NCBI RefSeq assembly: GCF_902362185.1
Contig: NC_044495.1
Span: 13,429,211 to 13,493,210 of the forward strand
Direction: 5' to 3'
Length of the DNA: 64,000 nt
From: Chanos chanos
Lineage: Eukaryota > Chordata > Actinopteri > Gonorynchiformes > Chanidae
The translations under genes were made by a program, and so were the position numbers. Positions within the stretch are counted from its first letter, which is position 1. The number at the start of each line of letters is the position of its first letter. Below the pieces are notes generated by a model. The model saw nothing but the letters and a program-made list of their open reading frames with translations. It searched no databases and was not told the DNA's origin. This document shows, piece by piece, positions 24,561-38,059 of this stretch.

Positions 24561-26157
24561 AGACGCGACTAAAACCAGCTCTCAGAAGGAGAGAGGCCAA
24601 CCACTCAGTTTACAACACACAAGTGTCACAGCACTGCAGTTTTGTGCTCTCTGTAAACAATGTTCCATTTTGTTCATATCAAGCTTACGTTTTGTCAGTA
24701 CAGTGTTAGCATATACATTCTGAGTGTTAGTATACGCATGCACATTCTCAGCTCGAGGATGTGGACAATAGATGAGAAAAGAGCAGCACATAACTTTGTA
24801 GGTATTATCATCCACGTGTTACTACATTCATAAGTTGCCTATAAAGAAATTTCTTAATAAAAAAAAAAGCATTTTTTAATATCTTTTAAGCAGATGTGGC
24901 TTGACCTGACGTTGTTGTGTGTTTGTCTGCTGACAAATCTGATTGATCAAAATGGGTTTGCACAGTTGGTTTATTACAGTTAGAAAATAATTAGGGTATC
25001 TGTTTTAGTTTATATTTTTATTAAGGGTCAAAACTCATCATCTAAAAAAAAGTGGAAATCATTGTTAAAATAGTTTACGTACTGTTTAAACATCGTGATT
25101 TCGTACTGTCAGCTTTTTGACCAACACAGCACGAATCTTTATTTGAAAGGGCGAGTTGATGATGCCTTTCCCCCCACCACTAGAATGGAGAGCTTGAACA
25201 TTATGGACCTCAGTCTGGATGGAGCATCTGATACTCACATATATAAACACTGACAACAATAGACCCACATCAGATCGTGAAAATCTGATCTGTTGTGCTC
25301 ATGGACCCTCTTGCCACAGCTCTGACTGTGAAGTCAGTGCCTTCTATGAGTGATATGCCTTCAGTTTAAAATATTCAGCCCCTCTCTGGATTTTAAGGTA
25401 TGCTTTGAGGACTTGTGACTCTGACTGAATGGGAAGAACAAACAATTCTCTGCCTGGACTGCGACTGGTATGTGGATAACACTGAGGAAGAGCTTTAACA
25501 ATGAATGATATCTGGAAAAAAAAAATTTTAAATGCACACTCTGAGGAAATTGTAAATGTGAATTTGTTCTCATTATTAGTGTATGTTTTTGTTCTTCTAT
25601 TGTATTGCAGTTTGAATATCTTTACTGTAGCATCTGTAGAACAGGGAAAAATTCAACTGTGTGGCCAAATGTAAAATAACTATTTCGTGACACCTAGGAT
25701 TTAAAATTTGACGTCGCTTTAAAACAGGATGTCATGCAATTCTGTTGAAATCCCGTCATTTTTGTGTCATTGTTGATCTAATGCAGAGTAGGTTAGTTCA
25801 GCATTTGATACTACATTTTCTATTGCAATGTATCGGTTCATTGTGTTTTTGCCTGTTTTTTCCCTTCGTGTGTTGTACAAGGCTAGGTTTTTTGCTGACT
25901 GAGTTCAATGGGGATTATGCGTGGACCACATGTCCAGTCCTATTGTTTATCTCTTTTTGTTGTCTTTTTGTACCTCGTGAGTAAATTGATGCAGGTACCA
26001 AAGATGAAAGAGAAATGTGCATTGACAGGGGCTTTGCTCTGCAGCAAAGGTCATTAGGAGCGACAGGGTTTCAGCTGTAGCTCGACACATGCGAGCAGAC
26101 CGGCAATGAAGGCCAGGCATTGTAGACTGGTTGAACTTAAAGAGCAGGCACAAAACT
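24561..26157. other. Divergent promoter interval between txlnb and gje1
   Basis: Txlnb is read leftward and gje1 rightward from this stretch. I see no coding exon, no CpG-dense block and no clear TATA box that I can assign. The sequence is AT-rich and mostly unique, with short A and T runs. Confidence 0.4.
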
Positions 26158-27306
26158 ATGTCATTAAACTACATAAAGAACTTCTATGAGGGATGTGTAA
26201 GTATGCTCAGTTGTGTCTGTCATATTAGAATTGTATTTTGTTATTGTGAATGCAACCAATTAAAATGAGTTGGCTTTTATGATGATGAGATTACACATTT
26301 ATGCTCTTCTGAAATTAGTGCCACACAACAGAATGATGTGTCTAGTTTTGTGTGATTTGTGGGACCAGTAAAAAGATATTTTTGGCAGATGAATGTAATT
26401 TTCAGAAATGGTAAGAGATTAAAGGATTTATTAATTATGTTCACTATTGCTCTATTATGGAAATCCTCTAAAATCTTCATTCCTCTTGACATCTTTTAGT
26501 TTGATGGCTATCCTTTTAATTCTTTTAAGAGAATGTCAGCTTGTTTGTTTTCACTTGTTTACTTTAGCTCCGGCCACCAACAGTGATTGGTCAGTTCCAC
26601 ACATTGTTCTTCGGTTCTGTGCGGATGTTCTTCCTGGGCGTTCTAGGATTTGCAGTTTATGGCAACGAGGCTCTCCACTTCAGCTGCGACCCAGACAGGA
26701 GAGAATTAAACTTATACTGTTATAACCAATTCCGACCCATAACTCCTCAGGTGTTGTTCACTATACCACTGAAAGGATTTCACAAAAGATTGCTTCAGGA
26801 AAAATAATAAAGCAAGCTCAATATTAGTGTCACAGTAGGCTATATGCTGAAATTACTATTTGCAAGTAAACACATTTTTTTGGATTCTGATTGCATATCT
26901 CTTACTGCAGGTCTTTTGGGCTTTACAGTTGGTGACGGTTCTTGTGCCAGGAGCAGTATTTCATCTCTATGCTGCATGTAAAAATATTGACCAGGAGGAT
27001 ATTCTGGAGCGGCCTGTCTACACCGTCTACTACATCATTTCAGTCCTTTTACGGATCATTCTGGAAGTGGTAGCATTTTGGTTGCAGAGTCATCTCTTTG
27101 GTTTCCTGGTCCATCCACTCTACTTCTGTGATGCCAGTGCTCTTGAGAAGGCCTTCAACTTCACAAAATGCATGGTGCCAGAGCATTTTGAAAAGACTAT
27201 TTTCCTTAGTGCAATGTACATTTTTACCATTATTACTGTAATTTTGTGTATAGCTGAGATTTTTGAAATACTGTGTCGTAGGCTTGGTTATTTGGCCAAT
27301 CAGTGA
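26158..27306 (+). CDS. gje1: Connexin 23 (gap junction epsilon-1)
   Basis: Three exons, 26158-26196, 26568-26750 and 26911-27306, give 205 residues, the same length as I recall for human GJE1. Connexins form hexameric hemichannels of four membrane segments. The N-terminus MSLNYIKNFYEGC, then PPTVIGQFHTLFFGSVRMFF, QVFWALQLVTVLVPG and MVPEHFEKTIFL identify the epsilon member. Each extracellular loop has only two cysteines (HFSCDPDRRELNLYC and LYFCDASALEKAFNFTKC), where most connexins have three. This four-cysteine pattern is known for Cx23. The start codon is in a tiny 39-bp exon; that exon is required because the second exon opens with LRPPT, which corresponds to residues 14-18 of the protein. 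Cx23 is linked to lens development in mouse and fish. An AATAAA lies near 27703. Confidence 0.95.
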
Positions 27307-29790
27307 CCATGCTAGACTTATCTGAAGACTTTCCTGTTTTTCTTGTAAAATTTTCCTTTGATGTTGTGCTTTTTTTCTTTTTTGTATTACCGAGAAACTG
27401 TTGAGCATCCATCCAAATTTCAGCACACTCTTCTCTACTAAGCATACTATCTCAGGTAGAATGTGAAATTCTCTGTAGTGTGATAAACTACATCAGTCAT
27501 CTATGTAAATAGCGTAATGTAGCATGAGACTAACTAGCTTTTTAATGGAATTTTTTTGAATATATCTACCAGACTATACCCTACTATTTTTACTGTGAAA
27601 TCTGAATAATTAAAAGTGTTTTATTGTCCTGTAAAGCTCAATGTTCATGGTGTCAGGTCTGAAGATTGAAAGACTGATGTTTGAGGGTGTCTTAAGATTA
27701 AAAAAATAAAAGCATTAAATCAGTTGTATTAAACTACTCATTCTGATTAAATAATTTTTGCTTGTTTATTGGAACTGAGTGACAGAGCTCTGTACAGTGC
27801 AACTGCATGACAAATTATCTTACAAGACACTGCAGTAAACCATTCGCCTTCCCACAACTATCGGTGGAGTTTTTCCTTCAGGTAACTAAGTCACTTTGAC
27901 AGCTCATTGCATGTAACTGTAAAGTATTGGGGAATTTGGACTTTTTAGACTAAAACTGTTCATCTACGTAGTTTAAACTAAGGCATTAGGCTATACCCAG
28001 CAGACTTCTTAGCCTCAAACCTCAATACAGACATTCAATGGACATTTGAGCAACTAGGTATAACACTAGATTGTTTGGTTAATAGAATAATCTGATGCTA
28101 CCCAAAGTACCTATTAAATGGCTTTATGTATGTTTCAGATTTTTCTAGCTGTTACATTGTTGTAGTTATAGCTGTTAATGTCATGATCACAGCTGATACA
28201 TGCCTCTGATCCATCTAAAGTTGCAATTTATACTTTTGCTGTTGTCTAGGATAGTTATACTGACAGTAATCTTTGATCCTCATGATTTATGTGTAAGGTG
28301 GGGGAGGGAGTTCATACAAATTCTTCATAATTCATACTTATAAAAAGAAAAATCCTACAAAAAACCCTACTGCAGTAACAGTGCTTTATAAATGCTACAA
28401 TGTTGCTAGGCGACACAAAGCCTACTTACAGACATCACTCTTCATAGTCTAATTTATAGTGTATTACTTTTGTTAAATGACACTTCTTGCCAAAGTATAA
28501 ATTAGCTTTTACTACTCAAGTAATGCTGGCTTTATAGTGACCAGGCAACACACTTTGATAACTTTGACTTATTGACCTCTGAAAACTTTCAACTGTCCTC
28601 AATTATTTCCCTTTAGAATTTTTCAAAGATCAAACTATGGCAGAACCCAAGGTCTGACTTTTTAAATATTACACTTGAACAATTTAAAAAATTAAAAACA
28701 ACATATTCTGTGCATTATATTTTGATTCTTTTCCAAGCTCTATTAACAGATAGGCTACTCTGTCACTTTGCCAATTTCAGTTGCTCCATAGGCTTGATTG
28801 AACATTTTGGTTGCGTAAATACCTCATATTTCCCTAAAACTGTTGACTCTTAAAAGCCTCAGTTTCACCAAAAACTCATTTTTAATCTCTTCTGCCACTC
28901 TGTCAGAATTGAGCATCAGCTGCCTTCTAACAAGTGCAAACAAAATTTGGTTCAACACAACATAGGAAATATTCATATTCACCCTTTATATTTGCTGTTA
29001 TAAAGCACGCTCGCTGCTTACAATGTTTATTTTTGAATTTTAATTTCCTTTTTCATTTCTGAAGGATATTTGCTGTGCGATACAACCTGAATGTATTTCT
29101 ATTATAACACGATTACATAAAAAAATCAACAAATGATCACAAGAAATAGACAGAGGTAACTTAAAGCTGCCTTTATGGGCCAAAAATAAATAATTGCCTA
29201 CTTTTTTATGAATTGTGAATGCATAAATATTCAGTATACAAACTGATAAGTTGCCATTATTTTTAAACCAGCTTAATATGAAGTAGCCTATATTAAAAAG
29301 AAATCATGAAATTCTAATAATGTAAACATTGCATCAAATTTCCTTCAGCATAAATCTGAGGCAAATAATCTCTAACACATTATTTTAGTATTTTTAACAT
29401 TTAAATGCAAATACAATTTTCTCCATTTAAACTGATTATAGACAACAGAATCATGGTTTTGCCTTAAAATGTTAGCTATCCACCATATTCTCACTTCCCA
29501 TGGTCTCATAATCAGCTCCAAATCATTATCTTTTTAAAACCACATATATTCCAAAAATACATAAAGAGTGAATACTCAGATCATTTCAAGTTGAAAGAAC
29601 ATGATTACCACTCAATAATTTATCCATGGAATTGAATATACTACACAGCACTTCATTTCACAAAAACAGAAAAGAAAAAAAGAAAAGGAAAAGACAATAA
29701 AACAAAAGAAACAAAGTACAGTACATTTGATCAAATGCTCATCATAGCTGTAGTTTGAATGAAACAGTGTGTGTGTGTGTGTGTGTGTCT

Positions 29791-29841
<51 letters not shown>

Positions 29842-30836
29842 CGTGTGCGTGTGTGTGTGTAAAATGACTCAACAGTGGCTGGAATGTTATGCCACATATA
29901 ATAGGATATGACTCAAAATATCCCAACTAACTACACAAATAGTATTAATGGTTTAAATCAAAAGTGCTTAAAGTCATCTTAATGCATAAAATTAAGTAAT
30001 CCCATTAAATAAGCACAGCCGTTATACACTGTCACATGAATCTTCACAAACAATAATCTAGGTATATAGCACTGTTGCATGAGTGCACAGAAATATAAAG
30101 AACAAACAAGAGAAACATTAAAACGTCCAATCTAGATATGCGTCCAAGGATGAAAAAGATCCTGTGAGCACAATTCCATCATTTGACTATCTATGTATCA
30201 GTTTTAAATCCTGAATGCAAGTCATGTAACATAATATCAGTAAACAGAATGAATAACAAGTTAAACAAAAATCCAATGCAGATGTATACAGTAAGTAATT
30301 CTTAAAACAACTTTGAAATGTAATCCCAGAATAATACTTCAGATTGGCAGGACTCAATATTACACTCTTCATCAAATACATTAACAAGGTACATCAACTA
30401 GTTCCTTCTGACAGTTATAGAGGGACAAGAAATTTGAGAAAAGGCACAAGCTTTTTTATATACTGATACTGTGTATGCATCATTTTATAAATGAAAAACA
30501 AGGAGGATTTCTCGTCCTCCTGAATGTCATGTGATCCTCATAGACACATACTGTTGCTGCCAATTAAGTTTTTTGTGAATGTTTGTATTGATGTATATCT
30601 GTCTGCATGTCTGGATATAGTGAATGTGGATGTCAGACAAATACAGAAGCATGACCGACTATGATATGGTTGTTTCTGTGCAAGTGTATGCAGGGTGATG
30701 TGCATAAGATCATCAGCATTCATTTTGCTTATATTGCACCTGTAATCCACAAACTCTTCCACTTAGACTTTATCAGTCTATGAGTTTGTTTGTAGTCCTT
30801 TTATCTTTAATATGGTTTTGCATAATGGACTAACAA
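27307..30836. other. Convergent 3' region of gje1 and hivep2
   Basis: No coding exon is seen. The left part is probably the gje1 3' UTR (polyadenylation-like AATAAA near 27703); the right part is probably the hivep2 3' UTR read on the minus strand. Sequence is strongly AT-rich. A long (GT)n tract lies at 29767-29860. Confidence 0.5.
29767..29860. repeat. (GT)n microsatellite
   Basis: About 94 bp of GT repeat with short interruptions, located in the presumed hivep2 3' UTR or just beyond it. Confidence 0.95.
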
Positions 30837-33800
30837 TCAGCTTTCTGAAGGCTTGTCAGGCAGGTCCTCTGAGGTGATTCTGAGGGTTGCAATAGCTTCT
30901 GTACAAATCTGGATACTTTCCTCTTGTCTCTTATCCTTACTAATAAGGTATTGGGCTCTCTCTGATTTGTCATGAGTGCAAGAAGATGGCTTGGACCTCT
31001 GCTGAGCTATACCATCAAATCCTTGTCCAAGGACCAAGGTTGAAGACTGGTTGAAGCTTTCCGTCTGTGACTGATTACCCTGCAGTGGTGACTCCATGTG
31101 ATGAGCCACAGAAATACCAGCTGATGGCACATAGGGCACTCTTATTCCACCTATGGGGGCCATTGGGAGAGGTGTCTGTACCTGCTTCTGAGAATGTAAA
31201 GGCAGATGGCTGAGAATATCCTTGTGAAGAAAAGTAGGCGAATCATTGCTGCCGGATAGGTCAACAGGAACGTCCAGATTTTGCAGAGTGTTCCCTCTCT
31301 GATCCTGAAAACAGAACCATTGAGTATAAAGATGAGACAACGGTTACCAGTCATGCAAAAATTTATTCTAATCTGAGAGTATCTTCTGAGCAATATATGA
31401 TGTGAATGAGTTTAAACATGAGGCTTCATTTATTGGTATCAAACTCTAGAATAAGACCCCCTTTTGGTCATTAAATATTTGTGTACAGTTTGCTGTGAAA
31501 CTGCAGTGAATCACCAAAGTCAACAGGATAATGTACACACCCAAAAAAATATATTAAAGTCGTATACCATTCCTGTCTTTGACTTCACTTCAGTGGTTTG
31601 CTTCAAAGAAGAAATTTCACATCTTATGCCCCTGCTATGATCCAAATGGGCTCTATGCTGATAAGAACCCCTTCGTGGAGAAACAGCCCGGAGTGCCCCT
31701 CTTTGTCTAACCTGAGGGGAGAGTGGTCTTTGCCTAGACATGTCAGTTCCTGGTGATATGGGCCTTGCAGGTGAAAGCTTCCGCATGGGCAAAACATCGC
31801 TCCTGATGGACAGATCACTCCTATGGCAAACAGCTCTGACTGGGGATGAATCCTGTACTGGAAACAGATGGCCTCTTGGTGACATGTCTCCGATGGGGCT
31901 CAGGTATCTATGAGTGGGAGGGTCACAAACAGGTAACACTGGATGAGATGGACAGGGATGAAAGGTCCTGGGCTGTTCTGGTAGAGACACGGTCAGATCA
32001 TCCCCCTGCCTGAACTTGGATAGATCAGGTCTTTCCCTTAGAGGATTATTGTCTGCATCCAGATGCTGTCTATTGTGGCTTTCTCCAGCTACTTTGCTAG
32101 TGGATGCAACATGGATCTCCATGCTGGAGTGTTTGGTGAAACAACTGGTGGGAAGTGGTCTGTTGATTGCATGGGACTGAGGACTTGTGCTTCTGGAAAT
32201 AGTTTTTGGTGTGGAGTCACCATCATATTCCTCATCTTCATCATCATCTAGCTCATCTCCATCTTCGTCTCCACCATCAGAGTCATCCACATCTGAAAAC
32301 TGATGTTTAATCGTTGTATCCACAGATCCTGCAGATCCTCTCTGAGTATCATCTTCATTGTCTAAAGGAATGCAGAGAATTGAAGACATATTCAATTTTA
32401 CACAACTTGATTCCACGTATTCTTTGAACAAAGCTGATACTCTGCTGTCTCCTAAAAAATCATCACTCGAGTCAAGTTCTTACCTACATCCCCCGCAATA
32501 TCCATTGTGTTAGTGGACACCCCAAGTTCAAGGCATTTTTTCATGTGAGCTTTTGATTTCATGTGCTTAGTGAGATTCCCTGAGTGAATAAAAAAGATAG
32601 TTTAAAAGTGGTTTCTAAAAATTGTGTCCTTGTTCAAAGGAAATATTGGATAAGACCAACCTTTAGTTTTAAAGGCAAAATTGCAGCTTTTGCAGATATA
32701 GGGTCTCACGTCTGTGTGGGTACGTATGTGTTTCCTAAGCATGCTTGGCTTCTTACAGCGAATTCCACACTCCTCACAAATGTACTTCCCTCGACCACGA
32801 CCCCTTACATATACGTAGTCTTCATTGGACTTGAACCTTGGTAAATATAATAGAAACCAAAAATAGCACCTTAATTGGCTTTCAGGCATTCTCAATTTTT
32901 GCTTATCAGAATAGAAACATTGTTCTAACTTACCCCCCTTCAAATATCTTGACACGCGCCGGTACAGTCTGCTTTAGTGAGGCTTCACTCTCCTTGCTCT
33001 CATTTCTTGCATGTTTACTCCTGTAGGCAATGTCCTTTATTCTTACGTTATGCTTGTCCTTCTCTTTGGAATCCAGTGTACCCTGTCAGTAAAATCAAAC
33101 TCTGAGGGAGCTACTTGAGCTTATTCTTAAATAATAATGAATGTAATTAACAATTAATATAAGATAAGTGGTGTTTGTAGAGCTACTTTGAAAGTAGTTG
33201 TAGTTTACCATGCTACCTATTATTTCACACTAGAGGAGGTGAATGTACTGTAATGCCACACTTGATAAAAAAACAGAGTTGGTGGGATGGGGGAATTGAG
33301 AAAGGGGCGTAATTTAGAGCCAAGACGAGGCTGCAGAAACATCAGCTACCCTGCAAAATGAGTCTACTACATTCTTCTGTTCAATACCTACCACAGTCAT
33401 ATTCATGAAAGAAATGGTGAATAAGACAGAAATATCTCTTATCACAGCTCAGAAACAGTGATGCACACTTTGGCCTCCTACTTAAATTTAAATTACCTCC
33501 TTTACTTTAAAAATTGAGTGGGTTACCCTGCTCCATGGCAAATAAGTAAACAGTTACTGAAAACAACTGAAAATACTACATCTCACCACAAATATCACAC
33601 AACTTCCACAAAATACACAATAAGTACAAAATGCATATCGTAGAACTACTTCACAAATTGACTGAAATTGATTGGAAGGATCAAAAACAGTGTGTAAACA
33701 GTGTAAGCCTACCTGTTCCTGTCTTTGTCTCCAAATAGTAGAGCTAGCCAGAAGTCCTGGTTGATACATAGCTGCAACTGTATAGATGCTGATGTGTTTC

Positions 33801-36800
33801 TCCTGTCTGGATCGTAGAAGTGCTAGGACACTCCTGGTGCTTAGATTGGGTGGATTAGGATTATGCCATTTAACAAACCATGCATCATACACAGATGAAA
33901 GAGGGGGAGACTGCGTGCTGTTTGGCTTGGTAGTGTTGAGATAGCACCAACTCACACATGTTGTTGTGTGAAGACTGGGAACTTGAGAGAACAGCCTATC
34001 ACTGGCAATGTAATTTAGCATTAAAGTAGTACCAGAAGTACAACAATGAGTGTCAGTGAACTGTCCTGGCTCCTGCATTTTGTCAATCATTAAATCCTCC
34101 TGGGAAATACTGCTGGAAGACAGGGACTCTAAGTTTGGGCTAAAGCTACAGTTTGGTTCATCAGTTTCTGTGTTTTGAGTTAATGGAGATGTCCCATCCT
34201 TAGTGAGTGAAACAGTTTTTGGAGCTACAGTAAAACTGTCATTTGGCTTAAGAACTTGAAAGTGAGGGGTGACAGAAGACAAGGGGGTCTTTGAGGGGCA
34301 GTGATCTGATAAAAGTGGAGGTTCATCTTTTTGGGATTGTACTAACTTGCTTTTATGTTGAATGTTTTTAGTTTCTCTCCTCAATTTCTCTTTTTTCTCT
34401 TTAGCTGCAACATGGTTTCCTAACTCCACAGCACTAAGCTCCTCCACAATTTGACCATACATCATTTCCTCATTCTCTCGTTTTAGTTGCTTGGCTTCAG
34501 TAAAGAGCTCAATACTACTTGCAGGAGAGAGCATGCGCTTGTTAGCTCCACTGCTTGGGGCCTCTGTTGTTGAGATAGTTTTGGAGGTCAAGGACAGTGG
34601 TATTCCTGTGTTAAGCTTTGCTGGTGATAATTGTTGGTTATGTAATATTCTTCCAGGGTTTCCTGATATATGCTGTGTGGTGACATTTACAAATGTACTC
34701 TGTGATGTGGTTTTATTCATTCCTGTTGTTGGATTAATGATCTGAACTTTAGGTTCCAAAATCTGAGACATGCTGGTGTACATAACTTTTCCATAGCTTG
34801 GCACCTGCATCTGAATTCTCACAGGAACTGACGAACTACACTGTAACTGATGTGAGCTGATGCACTGGTGGGCTAATACTGGTTTAACTTGTGAGAGCAC
34901 TGAAATTGTTGAGAGAACATTCATGAGATGTTCAGGACAATCTTCTGGGAGATCCCTCAAGCTCACGTAATGATGAGCGATTTCTTGTGAATCCCCTTGT
35001 TCATTTTTCAATTGGTAATACTGCAGGCCATACATATCCTGTGGAAGGTGAGACTGGAAATGAATGTGTTGTTTAGCATATGGGATTTCCTCTGGTTTCC
35101 AACAAAGTCCTGTTTGGATTGATTGTTGTAGTGCAGGTCTGTCATGAAACAAAGAATACTGCATCTTCTCTTGGCCACGTGAACATGCTTCCTCTGTGGA
35201 CTTGTGGTCTGGTGAGGATGATCCTATTCTCATTTGAGCTTGTTCCCAGAGGACCTCTTCTACACCACTTGCATGTTTCATTCCTCCAGCAAATACAAGA
35301 AAGGGAGAATCAGGACAAGCAGCAGGAGACAGATTTTGGCATACATGGTCTGAGCTGTCTTGCATAACATTCATGTCCACAGGTTTTTCTTGAGTCCCAA
35401 TCTCTGGGTCCATACTCAGGGATGCCTGTCTCACCAAACAGCCCCTTCTTCGATCTCTACTTCCACATAGACTTTGATAGGTATCTCCCTGCCCCGATTT
35501 GCATGTTGAGGAAAGACTGCCATAATCAAATGACTTACTTCGCAATTCTGGGACCTCTATGGGTGACGTGCAAGGTGACTGTTCTGAGGAGGAACGCCTC
35601 ATCTCTTTGTGGTGATTCTGACTAGGTGGAGCAAGAGTATGCCCTTCACCTGGAACAGGCAAGAAGTCCAGTGGCTTACATAGTTCATCCTGTTTAGTTG
35701 GGAAAGTGATATTTACACTTTCTTCTCTGTCAAGTGACATAGAGAAACTGGAGTTGTGAGAGAAATTGCTCTCTTGACTTGGGCTTCGGGAAAGGCTAGT
35801 GCAGGCAGATTCAAAACTAGATTCACCCGAAGAATATTCAATTTCTGCTAAACGCAAACGTTTCTTTTTTGGTGGAAGTTTTTCCACTGGAAACTGTGCC
35901 AAAGTCTCACTCCTTTGAGGCCACTGAAACTCCTCCACGTGTTTTTCACGCTGTTTACTCTGTGCTCCTGGTACCTCCTCTGACCTATCAGGCTCTTCAG
36001 TAACTCTAATCTCAGGGACTTGGATGCCTGACTGACCAAGTAGCTGCTGAGGCATATGAGACCTCTGAGATACTGCTCTGCTGTTGCCCCACTGGCGTTC
36101 TGCCTCAGGTCTTAGGGGTTGATCCACTTTCTGTCCCTCTTCTTCCATGTTAAATGATTGGTTAGTAGCATATTTATGCACATTATATGACTCAAAGTCA
36201 ACAGACCTCTCTACAGAGCCAAGCCTCCCTATCGAGTTTGTGTGCTGTATTACTGAGATGACATTACTTCCAGCCGTATGCTCCTGATCTTTTAAACCAC
36301 AAACGAAGTCAAAAACATCTGATTGTCCAGCATTATCTACTGATTTTTGACTGGGAACATCTTCCTCTTCCACAACACCCTTGTCTTTTCTTCGCTTCCT
36401 GGTAGCAATTTCCATGATGTGGCTTTGATGCCCTAAACATGATTCATTTTCGGGGTCATTTTCTGTCCCTTGTAATTTTAGCTCTGGTTTCTGCATGCCA
36501 CAAGCTTGATCACCATGATTGTCTGACTCTGTTTGCCCTTCATGTGCACAGAATTCAAATGCAGCTTGTCTCATTAGCTTTCTCATACTCCCCGAACCAC
36601 GATAGGAGACATCAATATTGGTCATCCTCTCATCAAATGAGTTACTCCCTCGTAGTCCTTGTGGCATGGCAAGATTTGATTCAGATGATGTTGGCAAAGA
36701 GTTGCTCCGTATGAGGGATCCGGTATCCATGGGAGTTTCAAGACATTCAGAATTACTTTGAAAAGGTGATGAGAGTACTGAATCTTGGTAGTCTTCTTCT

Positions 36801-38059
36801 TGAAAAGATTCTGAATCAACCTTTAGCGACCTGATTATATCTTTCTTTGTTTGGGGAATGGGAGGCATAGTTTCCCCTGTTGCTCTACCTTTGTTCACCA
36901 TGAAACTCGACATGCTTTCATTTGTGTCTGTCATGCAAGTCTGTACAGTAATTGATTGCCTTGGCTTTGTGCTTGGCTTGTAACACTTGCCAAACATAAT
37001 TTCTTGGTATGACTTGGCACTTGAACTTGGCTGACTGATCTGATGCTCAGCACTCTCCGAGCGTGAGAAATAACCAGAGTCAGTGCTGCCTTTGCTGTAT
37101 GAGCTAGGTAGGGTGAGAGAGTGATCTGAGTCCTGGCTTTTTTTCTCTGACAGTCGAAGTGCAAGTCTCTGTTTGATAGTACTAAACTCACCTGCTTGGT
37201 CCACCTGAGCCATAGCTGGAGTTGCCATCATTTTTCTAAGCTGCGACAATGTCACTTTTCCTGATGCTGATGGAACATTCTTTTTGAAGGGAGTCAAGAC
37301 AGATGTTGTTGTAGTGTCTTCTTGTGTTACAATGCTATCCTTTCCCTGGGTCGTCCCACCTCTTTCTTTTAGGTAAACAGAAGTGTTCCTGTCTAAGATC
37401 AAGTCCTCTGCCCCTTCTTCATCTGTGTCAGTGCTCTGCTCAGCATCTGAATGTGTCTCAACTTCTCCAGGTTGAAATTCTTCCTCCACACTGACATGCT
37501 TAGTGTCTTGCCCTGAAGGTGAAATTAACCTCGCTTTCACTGCATGGGTATGAGATTTCCTGTGTTTGTATAAATTGCTCTTTGTTTTAAATGAGAAACC
37601 ACAGGGAACACATGGATATGGTCGCTCACCAGTATGAGAACGAATATGCTTCTTAAGCACACTGGGCTTAGCGCAAGCTCTCCCACAGTAGTGGCAAACA
37701 TACTTTCCAGGCTTCTTTGGTTTTTGCTCCTTTTTGCACAGACTGTCTGATACATGATCATTTTCTAATTGGAAACCTAGTTTGGTGGTGGAAGGAAAGT
37801 GAGTTGTCTTCTTTCGAGGATGGACTTTACATTGATCACAAGTCTCTACAGGCTGCACACTTCCAAAAGTCTGTGATGGTGTCAGTACATCTGGATGAGA
37901 GTTCTTGCCTTCAGTTACGAATTTCTCTGCGAAATTTAATGTTTCCTCTTTGCCAGTGACTTTGGCCCTCTCTATCATTTTAGGAGCCAAGTTCTGCTCC
38001 TCCACTCTGTTTGTCTGTTTGGAACATTTCAGTCCATCAGAACCTTCCAGAGGCTCCAT
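30837..38059 (-). CDS. hivep2: HIVEP2/Schnurri-2 zinc-finger transcription factor
   Basis: Six coding exons: 38059-33713 (one 4347-bp exon), 33082-32934, 32836-32661, 32579-32484, 32361-31568 and 31304-30837, about 2009 residues in phase. HIVEP proteins bind kappa-B-like and SMAD-linked enhancers in the nucleus through two separated C2H2 pairs. The first pair lies at about 122-170 ([20 protein letters not shown] to [16 protein letters not shown]). The second, at about 1519-1570, spans exons 3-4 ([40 protein letters not shown]). An acidic run ([14 protein letters not shown]) follows the second pair, then a weak SPxR-type repeat region. Other marks are [32 protein letters not shown] and KSFDYG, which fit HIVEP2 rather than HIVEP1 or HIVEP3. 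The protein is shorter than human HIVEP2 (about 2446), largely before the first zinc fingers and in the middle. The in-frame stop upstream of the ATG leaves 38059 as the first ATG of the exon. Confidence 0.95.

Noticed and set aside
29612-29926. His/Thr-repeat frame
   Set aside because: It is produced by the (GT)n microsatellite read on the minus strand.
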